DNA of 64,000 bases, from contig CAYNTO010000013.1 in the NCBI GenBank assembly GCA_964400355.1, positions 10,390 to 74,389 of the forward strand, in the 5' to 3' direction. Numbering within the stretch: position 1 is the stretch's first letter; the number at the start of each line of letters is the position of its first letter. Positions 1-9,110 of this stretch are shown here, one piece after another. The notes beneath the pieces were generated by a model. That model searched no databases. It saw only the letters and a program-made list of their open reading frames with translations, and had not been told where the DNA came from. The DNA is from JACKAL01 sp964400355 (GTDB taxonomy: Bacteria > Bdellovibrionota > Bdellovibrionia > Bdellovibrionales > JAGQZY01). The position numbers and the translations under genes were made by a program.

Positions 1-1481
1 TAAAAATAGATTTTCAAGGCATTGATATCGAGGAACTGATTTTTCGTGAGCAACCGTACAAAGATCTCTTTGCCCATGCACTCGGGTATATCGGCGAGGT
101 CTCGGCCCGCGAACTTCCGCGTCTCCAAGAACGTGGAGACAACTTGGTTCAGCAAGGCGACATCATCGGGAAAAGTGGATTGGAAGATCGCTACGATTCC
201 TACACGCGCGGTGTTCCTGGAATCTCTTTTGTGAAGGTGGATGCAAAAGGCCGCGAAGCTCTCGGCGAATCGCTCAAATTTTTAGGCCATATCGAAGACC
301 TCCCCCCCAAACACGGCGAAAACTTGCACACCACTCTCGATTTGGATCTACAAATGGCTGCGGCGGAGGCCTTTAAGAAAACCGAACATACCGGTACCCT
401 GATTGCCATTAACAAAGAGGGCGAAGTTCTGGCTCTCTACAGCCATCCTACCTTTGACCCCAACGTTTTTTCCCGCGGCATCGACACCGAAACATGGTCG
501 GCCTTAGTCAACAATCCCAATAAACCGCTACGCAACAAAGCCATACAAGACCACTTGTCCCCAGGATCCACATTTAAGCCGTTTGTTGCTTTGGCCAGTT
601 TGCAAAACAAAAAGATCACCGAGAACACTTTGGTCCACGCCCCTGGAGTTTTACGCTTTGGAAATCGACTTTGGCATGATCATACACGCGAGGGCCAAGG
701 ATACATCACGGTTGCGCAAGCCATCGAAGAATCGAGCAACGTGTTTTTTTACAAACAAGGCATTGCCAACGGCGTGGACGAAATTGCGAAGTATGCCAAA
801 GCGATGGGTTTGGGCAGCCTTACTGGTATCGATATCAAAAACGAAATTCCTGGCTTGATTCCCACTACGGAATGGAAAAAAGAAAAGCGCGGTGAAAAAT
901 GGCAAGAGGGCGAAAATTTGTCCATTGCCGTGGGTCAGGGGTACGTGAATGTCACGACCATTCAACTCACCAACGGCTATATGGCCATTGCCAACAACGG
1001 TAAAGTGTTTCAGCCCCGTCTAGTGACCAAAGTGACTAACCAGCGCGGCGCCACATTAGCGGAGTTTCCACCGGTGCTCACAACAGATTTATCCGATCCT
1101 GAGAAACCGTATTATATTTCTCCTGAAAACTTTAAAGTCGTGCAAAAAGGACTATGGCGGGTTCCCAATGGCGAAAAGGGCACCGCCCGTCGCGCGAAAA
1201 TCCCTGGATTCGTGCTAGCGGGCAAAACCGGTACCGCTCAGGTGCGTGGCTTTTCCGCCGACGAGATTCACAAAAGTTGTTATCAACGTCCACGTAAACA
1301 GCGCCACAACGGATTGTTTATTGCCTACGGACCATTTGAAAATCCGGAACTCACTGTTGGTGTATTGACCGAACACTCGTGTTCCTCCAAAGAATCGGTT
1401 CCCATAGTGAAAGAATTTTTTGAGGCCTACGTTGCCAAATATCATCCGGAATTGGTCAATAAAACAAAGGACATGAAATGA
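1..1481 (+). CDS. mrdA: Penicillin-binding protein 2 (peptidoglycan D,D-transpeptidase), 5' end missing
   Basis: Transpeptidase that cross-links peptidoglycan during cell elongation, working with RodA at the inner membrane. The reading frame is open to the first base of the window, so the N-terminal membrane anchor and part of the dimerisation domain lie upstream. All three penicillin-binding motifs are present: STFK with the acylated serine (567-578), SSN (732-740) and KTGT (1224-1235). The visible N-terminal part (FAHALGYIGEVS, then IIGKSGLE) is typical of the class B PBP2 pedestal. The stop codon overlaps the rodA start by 4 nt (ATGA), so the two genes are translationally coupled, as in the classical mrdA-rodA (mrdAB) pair. 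Confidence 0.95.
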   Translation, partial: KIDFQGIDIEELIFREQPYKDLFAHALGYIGEVSARELPRLQERGDNLVQQGDIIGKSGLEDRYDSYTRGVPGISFVKVDAKGREALGESLKFLGHIEDLPPKHGENLHTTLDLDLQMAAAEAFKKTEHTGTLIAINKEGEVLALYSHPTFDPNVFSRGIDTETWSALVNNPNKPLRNKAIQDHLSPGSTFKPFVALASLQNKKITENTLVHAPGVLRFGNRLWHDHTREGQGYITVAQAIEESSNVFFYKQGIANGVDEIAKYAKAMGLGSLTGIDIKNEIPGLIPTTEWKKEKRGEKWQEGENLSIAVGQGYVNVTTIQLTNGYMAIANNGKVFQPRLVTKVTNQRGATLAEFPPVLTTDLSDPEKPYYISPENFKVVQKGLWRVPNGEKGTARRAKIPGFVLAGKTGTAQVRGFSADEIHKSCYQRPRKQRHNGLFIAYGPFENPELTVGVLTEHSCSSKESVPIVKEFFEAYVAKYHPELVNKTKDMK

Positions 1482-2605
1482 AGAATTATCAACTCAGCAT
1501 TGATACGCCTCAGCGCACGCTGTTCAAGCGCGTGAGCCTGTATCTGATCATTTCTCTCCTTTCCCTCAACGTCATTGGATTGATCAATCTCCTGAGTGCT
1601 ACAACTAACATTGCTCGCCATTTAAAAGGCGTGTTCAACGATCAAATTGTGTGGATCTCGGTGGGCTGGTGTTTTTTCTTAATTCTCACGCTTGTCAGCT
1701 ATCGCTTTTTCGTGCGCTTCGCCTACGTGTTTTATGGGGCCAACATTTTAGCGCTAATTGCCGTAATGGTGATGGGCAAAAGCTCGTACGGTGCCCAACG
1801 CTGGATTGATTTGGGTTTTTTTAACTACCAACCTTCAGAAACCATGAAGCTTGCCATGATTCTGGTTTTGGCGAAGCACTTGTCTAAATACGACCCGCGG
1901 CGCGGCTTGGACTTTAAGGATCTCCTGATTCCACTCATTCTCATCGGTATTCCATTTGCGCTCACTGCCAAGCAACCCGATCTGGGCACCGCATTGTTGA
2001 TTGCCATGGTGTCGGGCCTCATGTTGCTCACAATGAAAATTCGCATGCGGGTTCTGGTAACGGGAATTTGCTTAGCTTTAATCGCCGGACCGGTAGCGTG
2101 GAAATTCGGATTAAAGACATATCAAAAAAATCGCGTACTCACCTTTTTGTATCCCAACCGCGATCCGCGTGGAGCTGGTTACAATAGCATTCAGGCGAAA
2201 ATAGCGGTGGGAAGCGGGCAGGTTTTTGGCAAAGGCTTTCGCAATGGTTCGCAAAGTCAGCTGGAATTTTTGCCGGAAAAACAAACCGATTTTATCTTTT
2301 GCGTGTTGAGTGAAGAGCATGGATTTCTAGGCTGTATTGCCACTTTGGGTATTTACGCCATCTTGCTCCTTTCCATTATTCAGGCAGCAATGGGGGCCAA
2401 AGATATGAATGGAGCCCTGCTGTGCGCCGGCGTCTTTGCGCTCATTCTGTGGCATGTATTTATCAACACCGCAATGGTCACTGGTCTACTGCCTATTGTA
2501 GGTGTTCCCCTGCCATTGATTTCCTACGGTGGCACAAGTACGCTCACCATCATGATTGGTTTGGGCTGGGTGTCGTCCGTGCACTTTAGGAAAGACATGT
2601 TCTAA
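1478..2605 (+). CDS. rodA: Rod shape-determining protein RodA (SEDS glycosyltransferase)
   Basis: Membrane peptidoglycan polymerase of the SEDS family that forms the elongasome core with PBP2. It has 375 residues, the usual length, with about ten hydrophobic segments. Family signatures include the QPSETMKL stretch, the KQPDLGTALL stretch with the SEDS acidic residue, and the conserved tail HVFINTAMVTGLLPIVGVPL followed by SYGGTS. The ATG overlaps the mrdA stop by 4 nt. A hairpin with a T-run follows at 2610-2637. Nothing unusual is seen. Confidence 0.96.
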   Translation: MKNYQLSIDTPQRTLFKRVSLYLIISLLSLNVIGLINLLSATTNIARHLKGVFNDQIVWISVGWCFFLILTLVSYRFFVRFAYVFYGANILALIAVMVMGKSSYGAQRWIDLGFFNYQPSETMKLAMILVLAKHLSKYDPRRGLDFKDLLIPLILIGIPFALTAKQPDLGTALLIAMVSGLMLLTMKIRMRVLVTGICLALIAGPVAWKFGLKTYQKNRVLTFLYPNRDPRGAGYNSIQAKIAVGSGQVFGKGFRNGSQSQLEFLPEKQTDFIFCVLSEEHGFLGCIATLGIYAILLLSIIQAAMGAKDMNGALLCAGVFALILWHVFINTAMVTGLLPIVGVPLPLISYGGTSTLTIMIGLGWVSSVHFRKDMF

Positions 2606-2609
2606 GAAT

Positions 2610-2637
2610 AAAAAAGACTGCGCGAGGCAGCCTTTTT
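2610..2637. terminator. Bidirectional terminator between rodA and trxA
   Basis: The arms AAAAAGACTGC and GCAGCCTTTTT flank a short loop. There is a single A/C mismatch on the plus strand, which becomes a G-U pair on the minus strand. The T-runs on both sides suit the convergent rodA and trxA genes. Confidence 0.75.
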
Positions 2638-2660
2638 CTATTAACAGTGGCTCAAAAAAA

Positions 2661-2987
2661 TTAAACGTGCTTCGCGATCATTCCCGCAATGTTTTCTTTG
2701 GGATGATTGCCAACCAATTGGTCGACCACTTGACCGTCTTTAAAAAGCAGTAAGGTAGGCACTCCACGAACACCATACGTCGCTGGGCTTTCCTGGTTGT
2801 TGTCGATGTCCACTTTGATCACCTTGATTTTTGCTTGATATTCTGTGGCAATTTGCTCGAGTTTGGGAGCCAGTGCTTTGCAAGGTCCACACCACTCTGC
2901 CCAAAAGTCTACCAATACGGGAGTGCTCGACTTTAGTACATCTTGCTCGAAATTGGCGTCGGTTGAATTTGTAATATTAGCGGCCAT
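2661..2987 (-). CDS. trxA: Thioredoxin
   Basis: Cytoplasmic dithiol-disulfide oxidoreductase. The active site WCGPC lies in the usual FWAEWCGPCK context, and the cis-proline loop GVPTLLLF is present. The 108-residue length fits a stand-alone thioredoxin. The start was placed at the second in-frame ATG (2987), because a GGAGG Shine-Dalgarno lies 5 nt before it. The upstream ATG at 2999 overlaps that same ribosome-binding site and would add four residues (MEDL). A promoter-like -10/-35 pair lies at 3010-3038. Confidence 0.95.
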   Translation of the reverse strand: MAANITNSTDANFEQDVLKSSTPVLVDFWAEWCGPCKALAPKLEQIATEYQAKIKVIKVDIDNNQESPATYGVRGVPTLLLFKDGQVVDQLVGNHPKENIAGMIAKHV

Positions 2988-3009
2988 AAGATCCTCCATA
3001 GATGATAAG

Positions 3010-3038
3010 AGTATACTTTACCGACTTTGGTAAGTCAT
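3010..3038 (-). promoter_or_regulatory. Sigma70-like promoter for trxA
   Basis: On the minus strand, ATGACT (-35, 3033-3038) is followed after 17 nt by TATACT (-10, 3010-3015). This lies about 20 nt upstream of the trxA start at 2987. The spacer contains the inverted repeat TTACC/GGTAA. Confidence 0.5.
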
Positions 3039-3099
3039 CGGCTTTTGTTTTACGCTTAAAATACTTAAAAACTTACGTGATTCCGCCGATATAGAGGTA

Positions 3100-5001
3100 A
3101 TGGCAAAGAAGTTAAAAATTCTACTTGTTGAAGACGACAAACGTTTCGGCGAGTCGTTGAGCAAACTGATCGAAGCGTCGGGCTTTGAATGTGTGTATGC
3201 GGATAAGCCGCAAGCCGCTCTTTCATTTTGCAAAATACACACATTCGATGTAGCGATTATCGATTGTATGTTGCCACAAATGAACGGCGTGGATTTAGCT
3301 CTTAAAGTAAAAGAAATTTTCGGTAATTCCCTATCGCTATTCATGATGAGCGGGATTTATAAAGATCGCAATTTTACGATCTCTGCTTTAAAAAAGACCG
3401 GCGCAAAATCATTTCTAATTAAGCCATTTGATCTGACCAACTTTGTGGAACAGCTCAAGGAATTGGATTCGGGTGGAAATGCAGAACCTGTTCTCTCAGA
3501 CAATCCCCTGAAGAACCTCATCCTCCAGGAAAACCTCACACAAAACTCAATTTACACCGTTTTGGAGAATCTCAAAACAATCAATGGGCAGGAACTGCCA
3601 TTTATTTTTAATTTTTTAGTGACCTATCGCGGATCGGGAAAACTCAACCTGCGTTCGGGCGACAACCTATTGGGAGTTGTTTTTGGAGACAACAGCATCT
3701 CCATCCCGCTCACTCCATGCTCGGGTCCCAAACTCAAAAGCCTTTTAATCGCTAAGGAATGCGTGGCTCAGGACGACCTGCAATCGCTAAAACCTGAAGA
3801 CACTACAGTGGAACGTCTGATCGCTATGAATCTAATGAGTCCTCATTTTGGTGATATCGTTTTAAAAGAAAACTCAGTGAGTGTTCTCAATTCACTGGCG
3901 CGCAATAACCAAGTCGAAATTGATTTTCAACCGGCCAAGATTGCGCACCAAAGCCTGGTCTTTTCTCAGCGTGAGATCGACGACCTCATTTACAACTGGG
4001 TGCTCAATAGTGAAATGGCTTGGCTAAAGACATACTACTTACCGTACAATCTACATACCGTTCGTAAGATGAGCACTTCGCAAAATAAGACTCAGCTGTT
4101 CCCAATAGTTAGCGGGAACAAAAACTTGATCAACATCATGTTGCAGAATAAATCTCTTGAGGAAATCCTCGGTCCCGCTAGTGGTCCGGCCGAAGACGTT
4201 GCCATGCGCCTGGTTCATTTATTAATGGTCTATAGGGAATTCTTTATCGGTCAAAAATCGAGTAGCGCCAATTACCACGTGCAAATTGAACGCCTAAAAA
4301 AGCTCAATTCATCAATGGAAACTCAAACCGCATTTGAACGACTTGGATTAAAAGAGACTTCGAGTGATCAGGAAATAAAACGCGCCTACACGGAAATGTC
4401 TCAGTCGCTGCATCCAGACAAACTCAAGGATGCTCCGCCCGAGCTGGTGGCAGTGGCCACTAAAGTTTATGACAAAGTTCAAGATGCCTACAACAACATA
4501 AAAACACCGGACAAGCGCACGGATTACCTCGCTCAAATACAAGGACTCAAGGAAGAAAAACTCACCCGCGCCAACCGCATGATCGACGAAGCCACAAATC
4601 ATCTTATGCGTGGAGATATGAGTGCGGCCGAAAGCCACATCACTTCAGCAGTGGAACTGGCGCCCCACGTCGCGCGAGTTCGCCTCACGCAAACTTGGCA
4701 CCAAGTGAAGACAAAGAAAATACCTCCCGCAGAGGCTATGAGAAATATTATGTCTTTACCAAATGACGAAAAAGAGAGCGCCCTTTACAACCATGTGCGT
4801 GGGTTGTGCCATATGGGGCAAAACGAATATGACAAAGCCACCACCGCTTTTCGTAATGCCATCAATAAAGATCCAAACTTCGTGGCATCACGTCGAGAAC
4901 TCTCCATCGTTTCACAAGACGACAAAAAGCAAAGCGTGAGTATATTAAATGCCGATCTTCGTGATGTGGTAGGTCTATTCTTTAACAAAAAGAAAAAATA
5001 G
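3100..5001 (+). CDS. Response regulator with J domain and TPR-like C-terminus
   Basis: Multidomain cytoplasmic protein of 633 residues. Residues 5-125 are a receiver domain with acidic pocket E11/D12/D13, phospho-acceptor D55 and the conserved lysine in FLIKPF. Residues about 140-400 resemble the DUF4388/PATAN-like sensory module of delta-proteobacterial regulators; this is an inference. Residues about 425-490 form a J domain with an intact HPD motif (438-440), the part that stimulates Hsp70 ATPase. The C-terminal 150 residues look like tetratricopeptide helices. It is transcribed divergently from trxA. No sensor kinase is adjacent. The architecture suggests phosphorylation-dependent recruitment of DnaK or another partner, but the output is unknown. 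Confidence 0.85.
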   Translation: MAKKLKILLVEDDKRFGESLSKLIEASGFECVYADKPQAALSFCKIHTFDVAIIDCMLPQMNGVDLALKVKEIFGNSLSLFMMSGIYKDRNFTISALKKTGAKSFLIKPFDLTNFVEQLKELDSGGNAEPVLSDNPLKNLILQENLTQNSIYTVLENLKTINGQELPFIFNFLVTYRGSGKLNLRSGDNLLGVVFGDNSISIPLTPCSGPKLKSLLIAKECVAQDDLQSLKPEDTTVERLIAMNLMSPHFGDIVLKENSVSVLNSLARNNQVEIDFQPAKIAHQSLVFSQREIDDLIYNWVLNSEMAWLKTYYLPYNLHTVRKMSTSQNKTQLFPIVSGNKNLINIMLQNKSLEEILGPASGPAEDVAMRLVHLLMVYREFFIGQKSSSANYHVQIERLKKLNSSMETQTAFERLGLKETSSDQEIKRAYTEMSQSLHPDKLKDAPPELVAVATKVYDKVQDAYNNIKTPDKRTDYLAQIQGLKEEKLTRANRMIDEATNHLMRGDMSAAESHITSAVELAPHVARVRLTQTWHQVKTKKIPPAEAMRNIMSLPNDEKESALYNHVRGLCHMGQNEYDKATTAFRNAINKDPNFVASRRELSIVSQDDKKQSVSILNADLRDVVGLFFNKKKK

Positions 5002-5040
5002 AAATTTCACGATCGCAGTGCAATTACCCAGGCAATACAA

Positions 5041-5652
5041 TTACTTTTTAAAGAGATTTTTAAGAAATTCTTTTTTGCGATTGGTTTGTTGATCGGTATT
5101 TTCGACACCCGCAGTGATGTCGTTGTGCCCGGCAACCTCTTTGAGCGAAAACGTTTTATCGAGATCCTCAGTTTTTTTCACAAACTCCGCATAGGCAGCA
5201 GCGCGGACGGGGTCGTTGATCTTGTTTGGCGCCGCAGGAGTCTGCAGCGTATTTGCGGTTAAACCTCTGTATGCGGCGACATGCTTCTCTACGGACAAGC
5301 CAAGCAATTCACACACATTCTTGATCAACTGCTCCGGCTGTAGTGGTCGCGCTAAGGTGGAGTCAATCACCTTCATTTGAACCTCGCTCAGTTTCTTCAT
5401 CTTGGTGTCGGGTCCGACCCAAATAAATTTAGGAATACCGCGGTTCTCGCGAATTTTAATGAACTCGGTTAAAATTTGATCCTGATTGCCAACAACGGAT
5501 GTGATCACCAGATCTGGAAAGTTTTCTTTTAAGCGCGCATGCATGTCGGCGCCTTTTTTTATCGAAAGGATGTTGAAACCGAGTTTAACCAGAATGGTTC
5601 GCGTGAGATCAAACTCCAGCGCATTGTCCAAAATAAGAAGCACGTTTTTCAT
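5041..5652 (-). CDS. Degenerate receiver-domain protein
   Basis: Protein of 203 residues whose first 120 residues follow the CheY-like fold (MKNVLLILDN, then PDLVIT, then LARPL). The phospho-acceptor aspartate position is a serine (S52, in PDLVITS). The conserved lysine of the KP motif is an arginine (ARPLQ). Phosphorylation is therefore unlikely. The C-terminal 80 residues are polar and end in a lysine-rich stretch. The start at 5652 is supported by a GAGAGG ribosome-binding site 7 nt upstream; the frame continues upstream without such a site. It is convergent with the J-domain regulator at 3100. It may act as a protein-interaction pseudo-receiver. Confidence 0.75.
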   Translation of the reverse strand: MKNVLLILDNALEFDLTRTILVKLGFNILSIKKGADMHARLKENFPDLVITSVVGNQDQILTEFIKIRENRGIPKFIWVGPDTKMKKLSEVQMKVIDSTLARPLQPEQLIKNVCELLGLSVEKHVAAYRGLTANTLQTPAAPNKINDPVRAAAYAEFVKKTEDLDKTFSLKEVAGHNDITAGVENTDQQTNRKKEFLKNLFKK

Positions 5653-5776
5653 GACAATCCCTCTCGTAATTATTGTCCTTTGCAACTGCGTCCTAAACAA
5701 TACCATTATCGCTTTGACGCGCAATGATGATCAGTGCTAGTCTCGACCCATTAGTTTGGAGCAAGCCCAAAGACTT

Positions 5777-6871
5777 ATGCAAAAAAAGACCATCTTCCTC
5801 TATATTCTGGGCCAGATTATTCCGACCTTTTTGCTCGGTGTGATCGTATTTATTTTTATTCTATTGCTCTTCCAATTTTTAAAACTCACTGAACTTATCC
5901 TCATCCACAACGTGAGTATTCTGAGCGTTATAGCTCTTTTGCTCAATTTGAGTGTGAGTATGCTCCCCATAATTTTGCCAATGAGCCTACTATTCGCAGT
6001 GCTTCTCACCTACTCGCGCCTGAGCGCCGATTCGGAAATGGTAGCCATGCGCGCTCTAGGGTACTCGCCTTCTACTGTTTCCTTTCCAGCTATATTATTT
6101 TCGTTTGTAATATTTTTCGTTTCGATTCAAACGGTCTTGTTTTTAGGGCCCTCAGCGCGCACCAAGTTTGAAAGCACTCTACAGTCCATCGGCAGCCAAA
6201 CTGTAATGAACTTTTCAGAGGGTACATTCTCCGAAGAGTTTTTCAACCTTGTCCTCTACACCAACGAAATCGACAAAAAGACTCAAACTCTTAAGGATCT
6301 TTTTGTTTATGATCGCCGTGATCCGAAAAATCCCATTGCGATAGTGGCCCACCAAGGTAAAATTTCGAGCAACGTTTTGGATCAAAACCAATTGGCCGAG
6401 GTGATTCTCACCGATGGCTATATGTACAAGCTCGAAGAAAAATCGCACACAAAAATCAAATTTCAGGATTATGTTTTAAAAATTTCTTCGCTCATCGGCA
6501 CAGCGGTCAAAGAACGCGACGCCGATACTCTGACATTTGCGGAACTCCAGGAAAATCTGAAAAATCCAGAGTCTACTGAACGAAAAGCTGTTCTAACAGC
6601 TGAGTACCACGGACGTCTGGCGATTGCCACTTCCTGCCTGTTGTTTGGATTTTTAGGATCCGCCCTCGGTAGTCGGGTCAATCGACGTTCGAGTTCCTCA
6701 TCGGGCTTCATCGTGAGCGTGATTTGTATTATCACGTATTGGCTGCTCTATGTTTCCATGAGCAACGTGGGTAAGAAGATGATCATCCCACCGCAGTACG
6801 CGCTGTGGATCCCCAATTTCTTGTTTTTGTTGTTCACGGTTTGGATGTGGCGCAAGCATTCCCAAACTTAA
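5777..6871 (+). CDS. lptF: LptF/LptG-family lipopolysaccharide export permease
   Basis: Inner-membrane permease of the YjgP/YjgQ family, which with LptB extracts LPS and passes it to LptC/LptA. The protein has three N-terminal membrane segments (about residues 5-115), a soluble periplasmic part (about 120-265) and three C-terminal segments (about 275-360). SADSEMVAMRALGYS is the characteristic cytoplasmic coupling-helix stretch. The start is uncertain: ATG 5777 has a GGAG 15 nt upstream, and TTG 5756 would add seven residues. The last 174 nt are antisense to the 3' end of dprA. No second lptF/lptG copy is adjacent. Confidence 0.88.
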   Translation: MQKKTIFLYILGQIIPTFLLGVIVFIFILLLFQFLKLTELILIHNVSILSVIALLLNLSVSMLPIILPMSLLFAVLLTYSRLSADSEMVAMRALGYSPSTVSFPAILFSFVIFFVSIQTVLFLGPSARTKFESTLQSIGSQTVMNFSEGTFSEEFFNLVLYTNEIDKKTQTLKDLFVYDRRDPKNPIAIVAHQGKISSNVLDQNQLAEVILTDGYMYKLEEKSHTKIKFQDYVLKISSLIGTAVKERDADTLTFAELQENLKNPESTERKAVLTAEYHGRLAIATSCLLFGFLGSALGSRVNRRSSSSSGFIVSVICIITYWLLYVSMSNVGKKMIIPPQYALWIPNFLFLLFTVWMWRKHSQT

Positions 6872-7687
6872 CGCCAAGTCCTCACAGTTAGAAATCATCT
6901 GCGCTCCCTGCTTGAGCAAATGTATATTTCCGGAACTTTCCATTGCGCCTGGAAAACTGGGAACCACAAGAATTTCTCCACCACAATCAAGCGCATACTG
7001 AACTGTGGTCATTGTACCGCTGCGCTGAGCACACTGAACGACAAGTATCTTTTCGGAAATGGCCCCGAGCAACCGATTGCGATGAACAAAATGATAGTTG
7101 CGGACAGTTTCCTGAGGAAAGTATTCACTCATGAGGAGCACATTGGGCTGGCAACTCCAGCGGCGCACATGCTGCGGATAACAGCGCTCCAGCCCACTTG
7201 GCAAGATGAGTACCGAAGGTCTTCCGCTAAACAGCGCTAAACGTGTCGCTAAAGCATCGATCCCGAACGCCCCGCCGCTCACAGTGACTACCTGGTTTTG
7301 GCGCAGGAACTGCACATACTGGTCGTTCATCCAATCGGTAAATGGCAGCAATGTGCGACGACTTCCGATAACCGTGAGAAGGAGTTCCTGCAGATAACCC
7401 AAGTCGCCTCGCGCGCAGAGAAACGTGGGACTATTGGATATGCCGTGAAATCGCGCCGGATAGGACGGGTGTAATGGATGGACTATGGTGAATGCCGCCA
7501 TCTCGGCATGCAGATGACGGGCTCTTAAGAAGAGCTCCTCTTTTTTCTCACCAGCCAGCCTCTCCCGCTCAGAGATCCAGTCTTTAATTTGATGCAGCGG
7601 TAAACGCAACAACGACTGAAAGGTGTTGGCGTCATATTTAAGAAGGCGACAAATAATAGATAACCGTTCCAGGCTTTGATCACGCAT
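6698..7687 (-). CDS. dprA: DNA processing protein DprA (Smf)
   Basis: Binds incoming single-stranded DNA during transformation and loads RecA. The Rossmann core runs from about residue 75 to 270, with the VIGSRR entry, the SGGAFGIDALATR loop, HRNRLLGAIS and the SGTMTTVQYAL helix. In most homologues the loop reads SGxARGID, so the arginine is replaced by F here. The C-terminal winged-helix domain of many DprA proteins is missing. Instead the last about 58 codons run antisense through lptF. The start at 7687 has GGTGA just upstream. It lies downstream of a LysM gene on the same strand, near the comEC genes. Confidence 0.9.
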   Translation of the reverse strand: MRDQSLERLSIICRLLKYDANTFQSLLRLPLHQIKDWISERERLAGEKKEELFLRARHLHAEMAAFTIVHPLHPSYPARFHGISNSPTFLCARGDLGYLQELLLTVIGSRRTLLPFTDWMNDQYVQFLRQNQVVTVSGGAFGIDALATRLALFSGRPSVLILPSGLERCYPQHVRRWSCQPNVLLMSEYFPQETVRNYHFVHRNRLLGAISEKILVVQCAQRSGTMTTVQYALDCGGEILVVPSFPGAMESSGNIHLLKQGAQMISNCEDLALSLGMLAPHPNREQQKQEIGDPQRVLRWDDHLLTHVAHGNIEQPIRDNTNHAHDEAR

Positions 7688-7738
7688 ACATTCACCGCGT
7701 GCAAACTATTGATCAGTGAGGCAAGCCCACAGCGCGGG

Positions 7739-8947
7739 TCACCAGATTTTCCATCCAGTGTACGTCGGAGCTGAGACCGAATTGCCGCGTATGTGCTCGC
7801 GCGATGTGATCACCACACCCGTAGCATAAGGCGGATGGACTGAGACTATTTTAATAAAGCCATTACTCACATAGAATTCGATATTGTCCGTGAATTTGTT
7901 GTTCATCTTGAGCACATCGCCCACATTGACGTTTCCGTCATCCACGACTTTCAAGAAAATCGGATCCCCGGCGGACCATACTGTCTTTTGATCGCTAATC
8001 ACCTTCACCGGCACCTCTATGGGTGCTGCGGATCCCACATTGGATGACACAGTGAGAGCCTCATAAGAAGATACGATGTCATTTTTTTCTATGGATTCAA
8101 ACTGTTTTAGAACTTTACCCTCATAGAGATCATCATCGATTTTTCTCTGTACTGCGACCGTAGCACGCACCATGACGGGATATCCGGAATCAATACGAGA
8201 AACATCATCTTTTAAAATGCTGTATGTGGCGCCGATTGCTAGATCCGCAGTGGCCTTGAGAATGATGATCGATCCTTCGGCCGTGATCACGCGGTATTGC
8301 CCCAAAGACTTCACGTAACCCACAGATTCCGCAGGGGTATCGAGGATGTCGTCAGTGAGGACAAACTCCGAACGATAGGTCATCGGCGGACGAGCAATAA
8401 AAGAGATGGGCGCCTCTTCGGTTTTTTCAGTGATTTCCGATTCGGCGAAAAAGTCGGGAATCAAAACCAAATCCCGGTCGGGCCCGCTGGTCATTTGCGG
8501 CGTTATGGACTCTGTCATCGAGGGCTCGTCGGCCTGAATCTGCCCGGGCGCCCCGCTCTTTTCGATATCAATTCCTGGAGGAGCGCTGAACGAGCCCGTG
8601 GTGAAGCGAATCACGTCTCCCACAAAAATCAGATGGGGATTAGTGATGCGTTTATTCACTGACCAAAGTTTGGACCAGTAATTACCGTCTCCAAAATACA
8701 CCTTACTGATTCCCCACAGCGTATCGCCGCTCGCTACCGTATGCCGTTGAACTTCGATGGTTTCCATAACCGCAAACCATTCGCTGTCCAAAACCGGAGT
8801 GCTGTAATGATTTTCGTAAATGTCGTGAAGACGTTTCTCTAGAGTTTTGTTGGCGTTGTTATCAACTTCCGCGTGGGAAATTGAAAAAGATAAAAGACCA
8901 AAAACTACTGAATTTAGAATCATGTTGCAAGATCTATTGAAGAACAT
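7739..8947 (-). CDS. Exported LysM-domain protein
   Basis: Protein of 402 residues with a hydrophobic export signal (about residues 9-26, ending SISHA). A LysM peptidoglycan-binding domain follows at about 67-115 (HTVASGDTLWGIS, then NPHLIFVGDVIRF). The rest is a β-rich region of unknown fold. It probably binds cell wall in the periplasm. Starts at 8947 or 8923 (MILNSVVFG) are both possible; an AGAG site precedes the first. It is followed 51 nt later by dprA on the same strand. Confidence 0.85.
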   Translation of the reverse strand: MFFNRSCNMILNSVVFGLLSFSISHAEVDNNANKTLEKRLHDIYENHYSTPVLDSEWFAVMETIEVQRHTVASGDTLWGISKVYFGDGNYWSKLWSVNKRITNPHLIFVGDVIRFTTGSFSAPPGIDIEKSGAPGQIQADEPSMTESITPQMTSGPDRDLVLIPDFFAESEITEKTEEAPISFIARPPMTYRSEFVLTDDILDTPAESVGYVKSLGQYRVITAEGSIIILKATADLAIGATYSILKDDVSRIDSGYPVMVRATVAVQRKIDDDLYEGKVLKQFESIEKNDIVSSYEALTVSSNVGSAAPIEVPVKVISDQKTVWSAGDPIFLKVVDDGNVNVGDVLKMNNKFTDNIEFYVSNGFIKIVSVHPPYATGVVITSREHIRGNSVSAPTYTGWKIW

Positions 8948-9005
8948 TTTTCATCTCTACTTCTGCATTATTAGGTCGCACTATAAATTCTATGACGAAT
9001 CCCTT

Positions 9006-9030
9006 TTCTTGCCATTAAAAATGGCAAGAA
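9006..9030. repeat. Perfect 11-bp inverted repeat upstream of the LysM gene
   Basis: Arms TTCTTGCCATT and AATGGCAAGAA are separated by 3 nt. There is no T-run on the plus strand. The position about 60-85 bp upstream of the LysM start suggests an operator or a leader hairpin rather than a terminator. Confidence 0.6.
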
Positions 9031-9091
9031 CCCCTACCTAAAGCGAGAATTCTGCACTCATTTCAATCAATTATTGGGATATACAACACTT

Positions 9092-9110
9092 TTCCACACG
9101 AAATGTGGAA
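9092..9110. repeat. Inverted repeat TTCCACA-N5-TGTGGAA
   Basis: Perfect 7-bp arms lie in the divergent LysM/comEC intergenic region. Two copies of TTTCAATCAAT flank the palindrome (9061-9071 and 9115-9125). This is a possible regulator-binding site. Confidence 0.45.
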
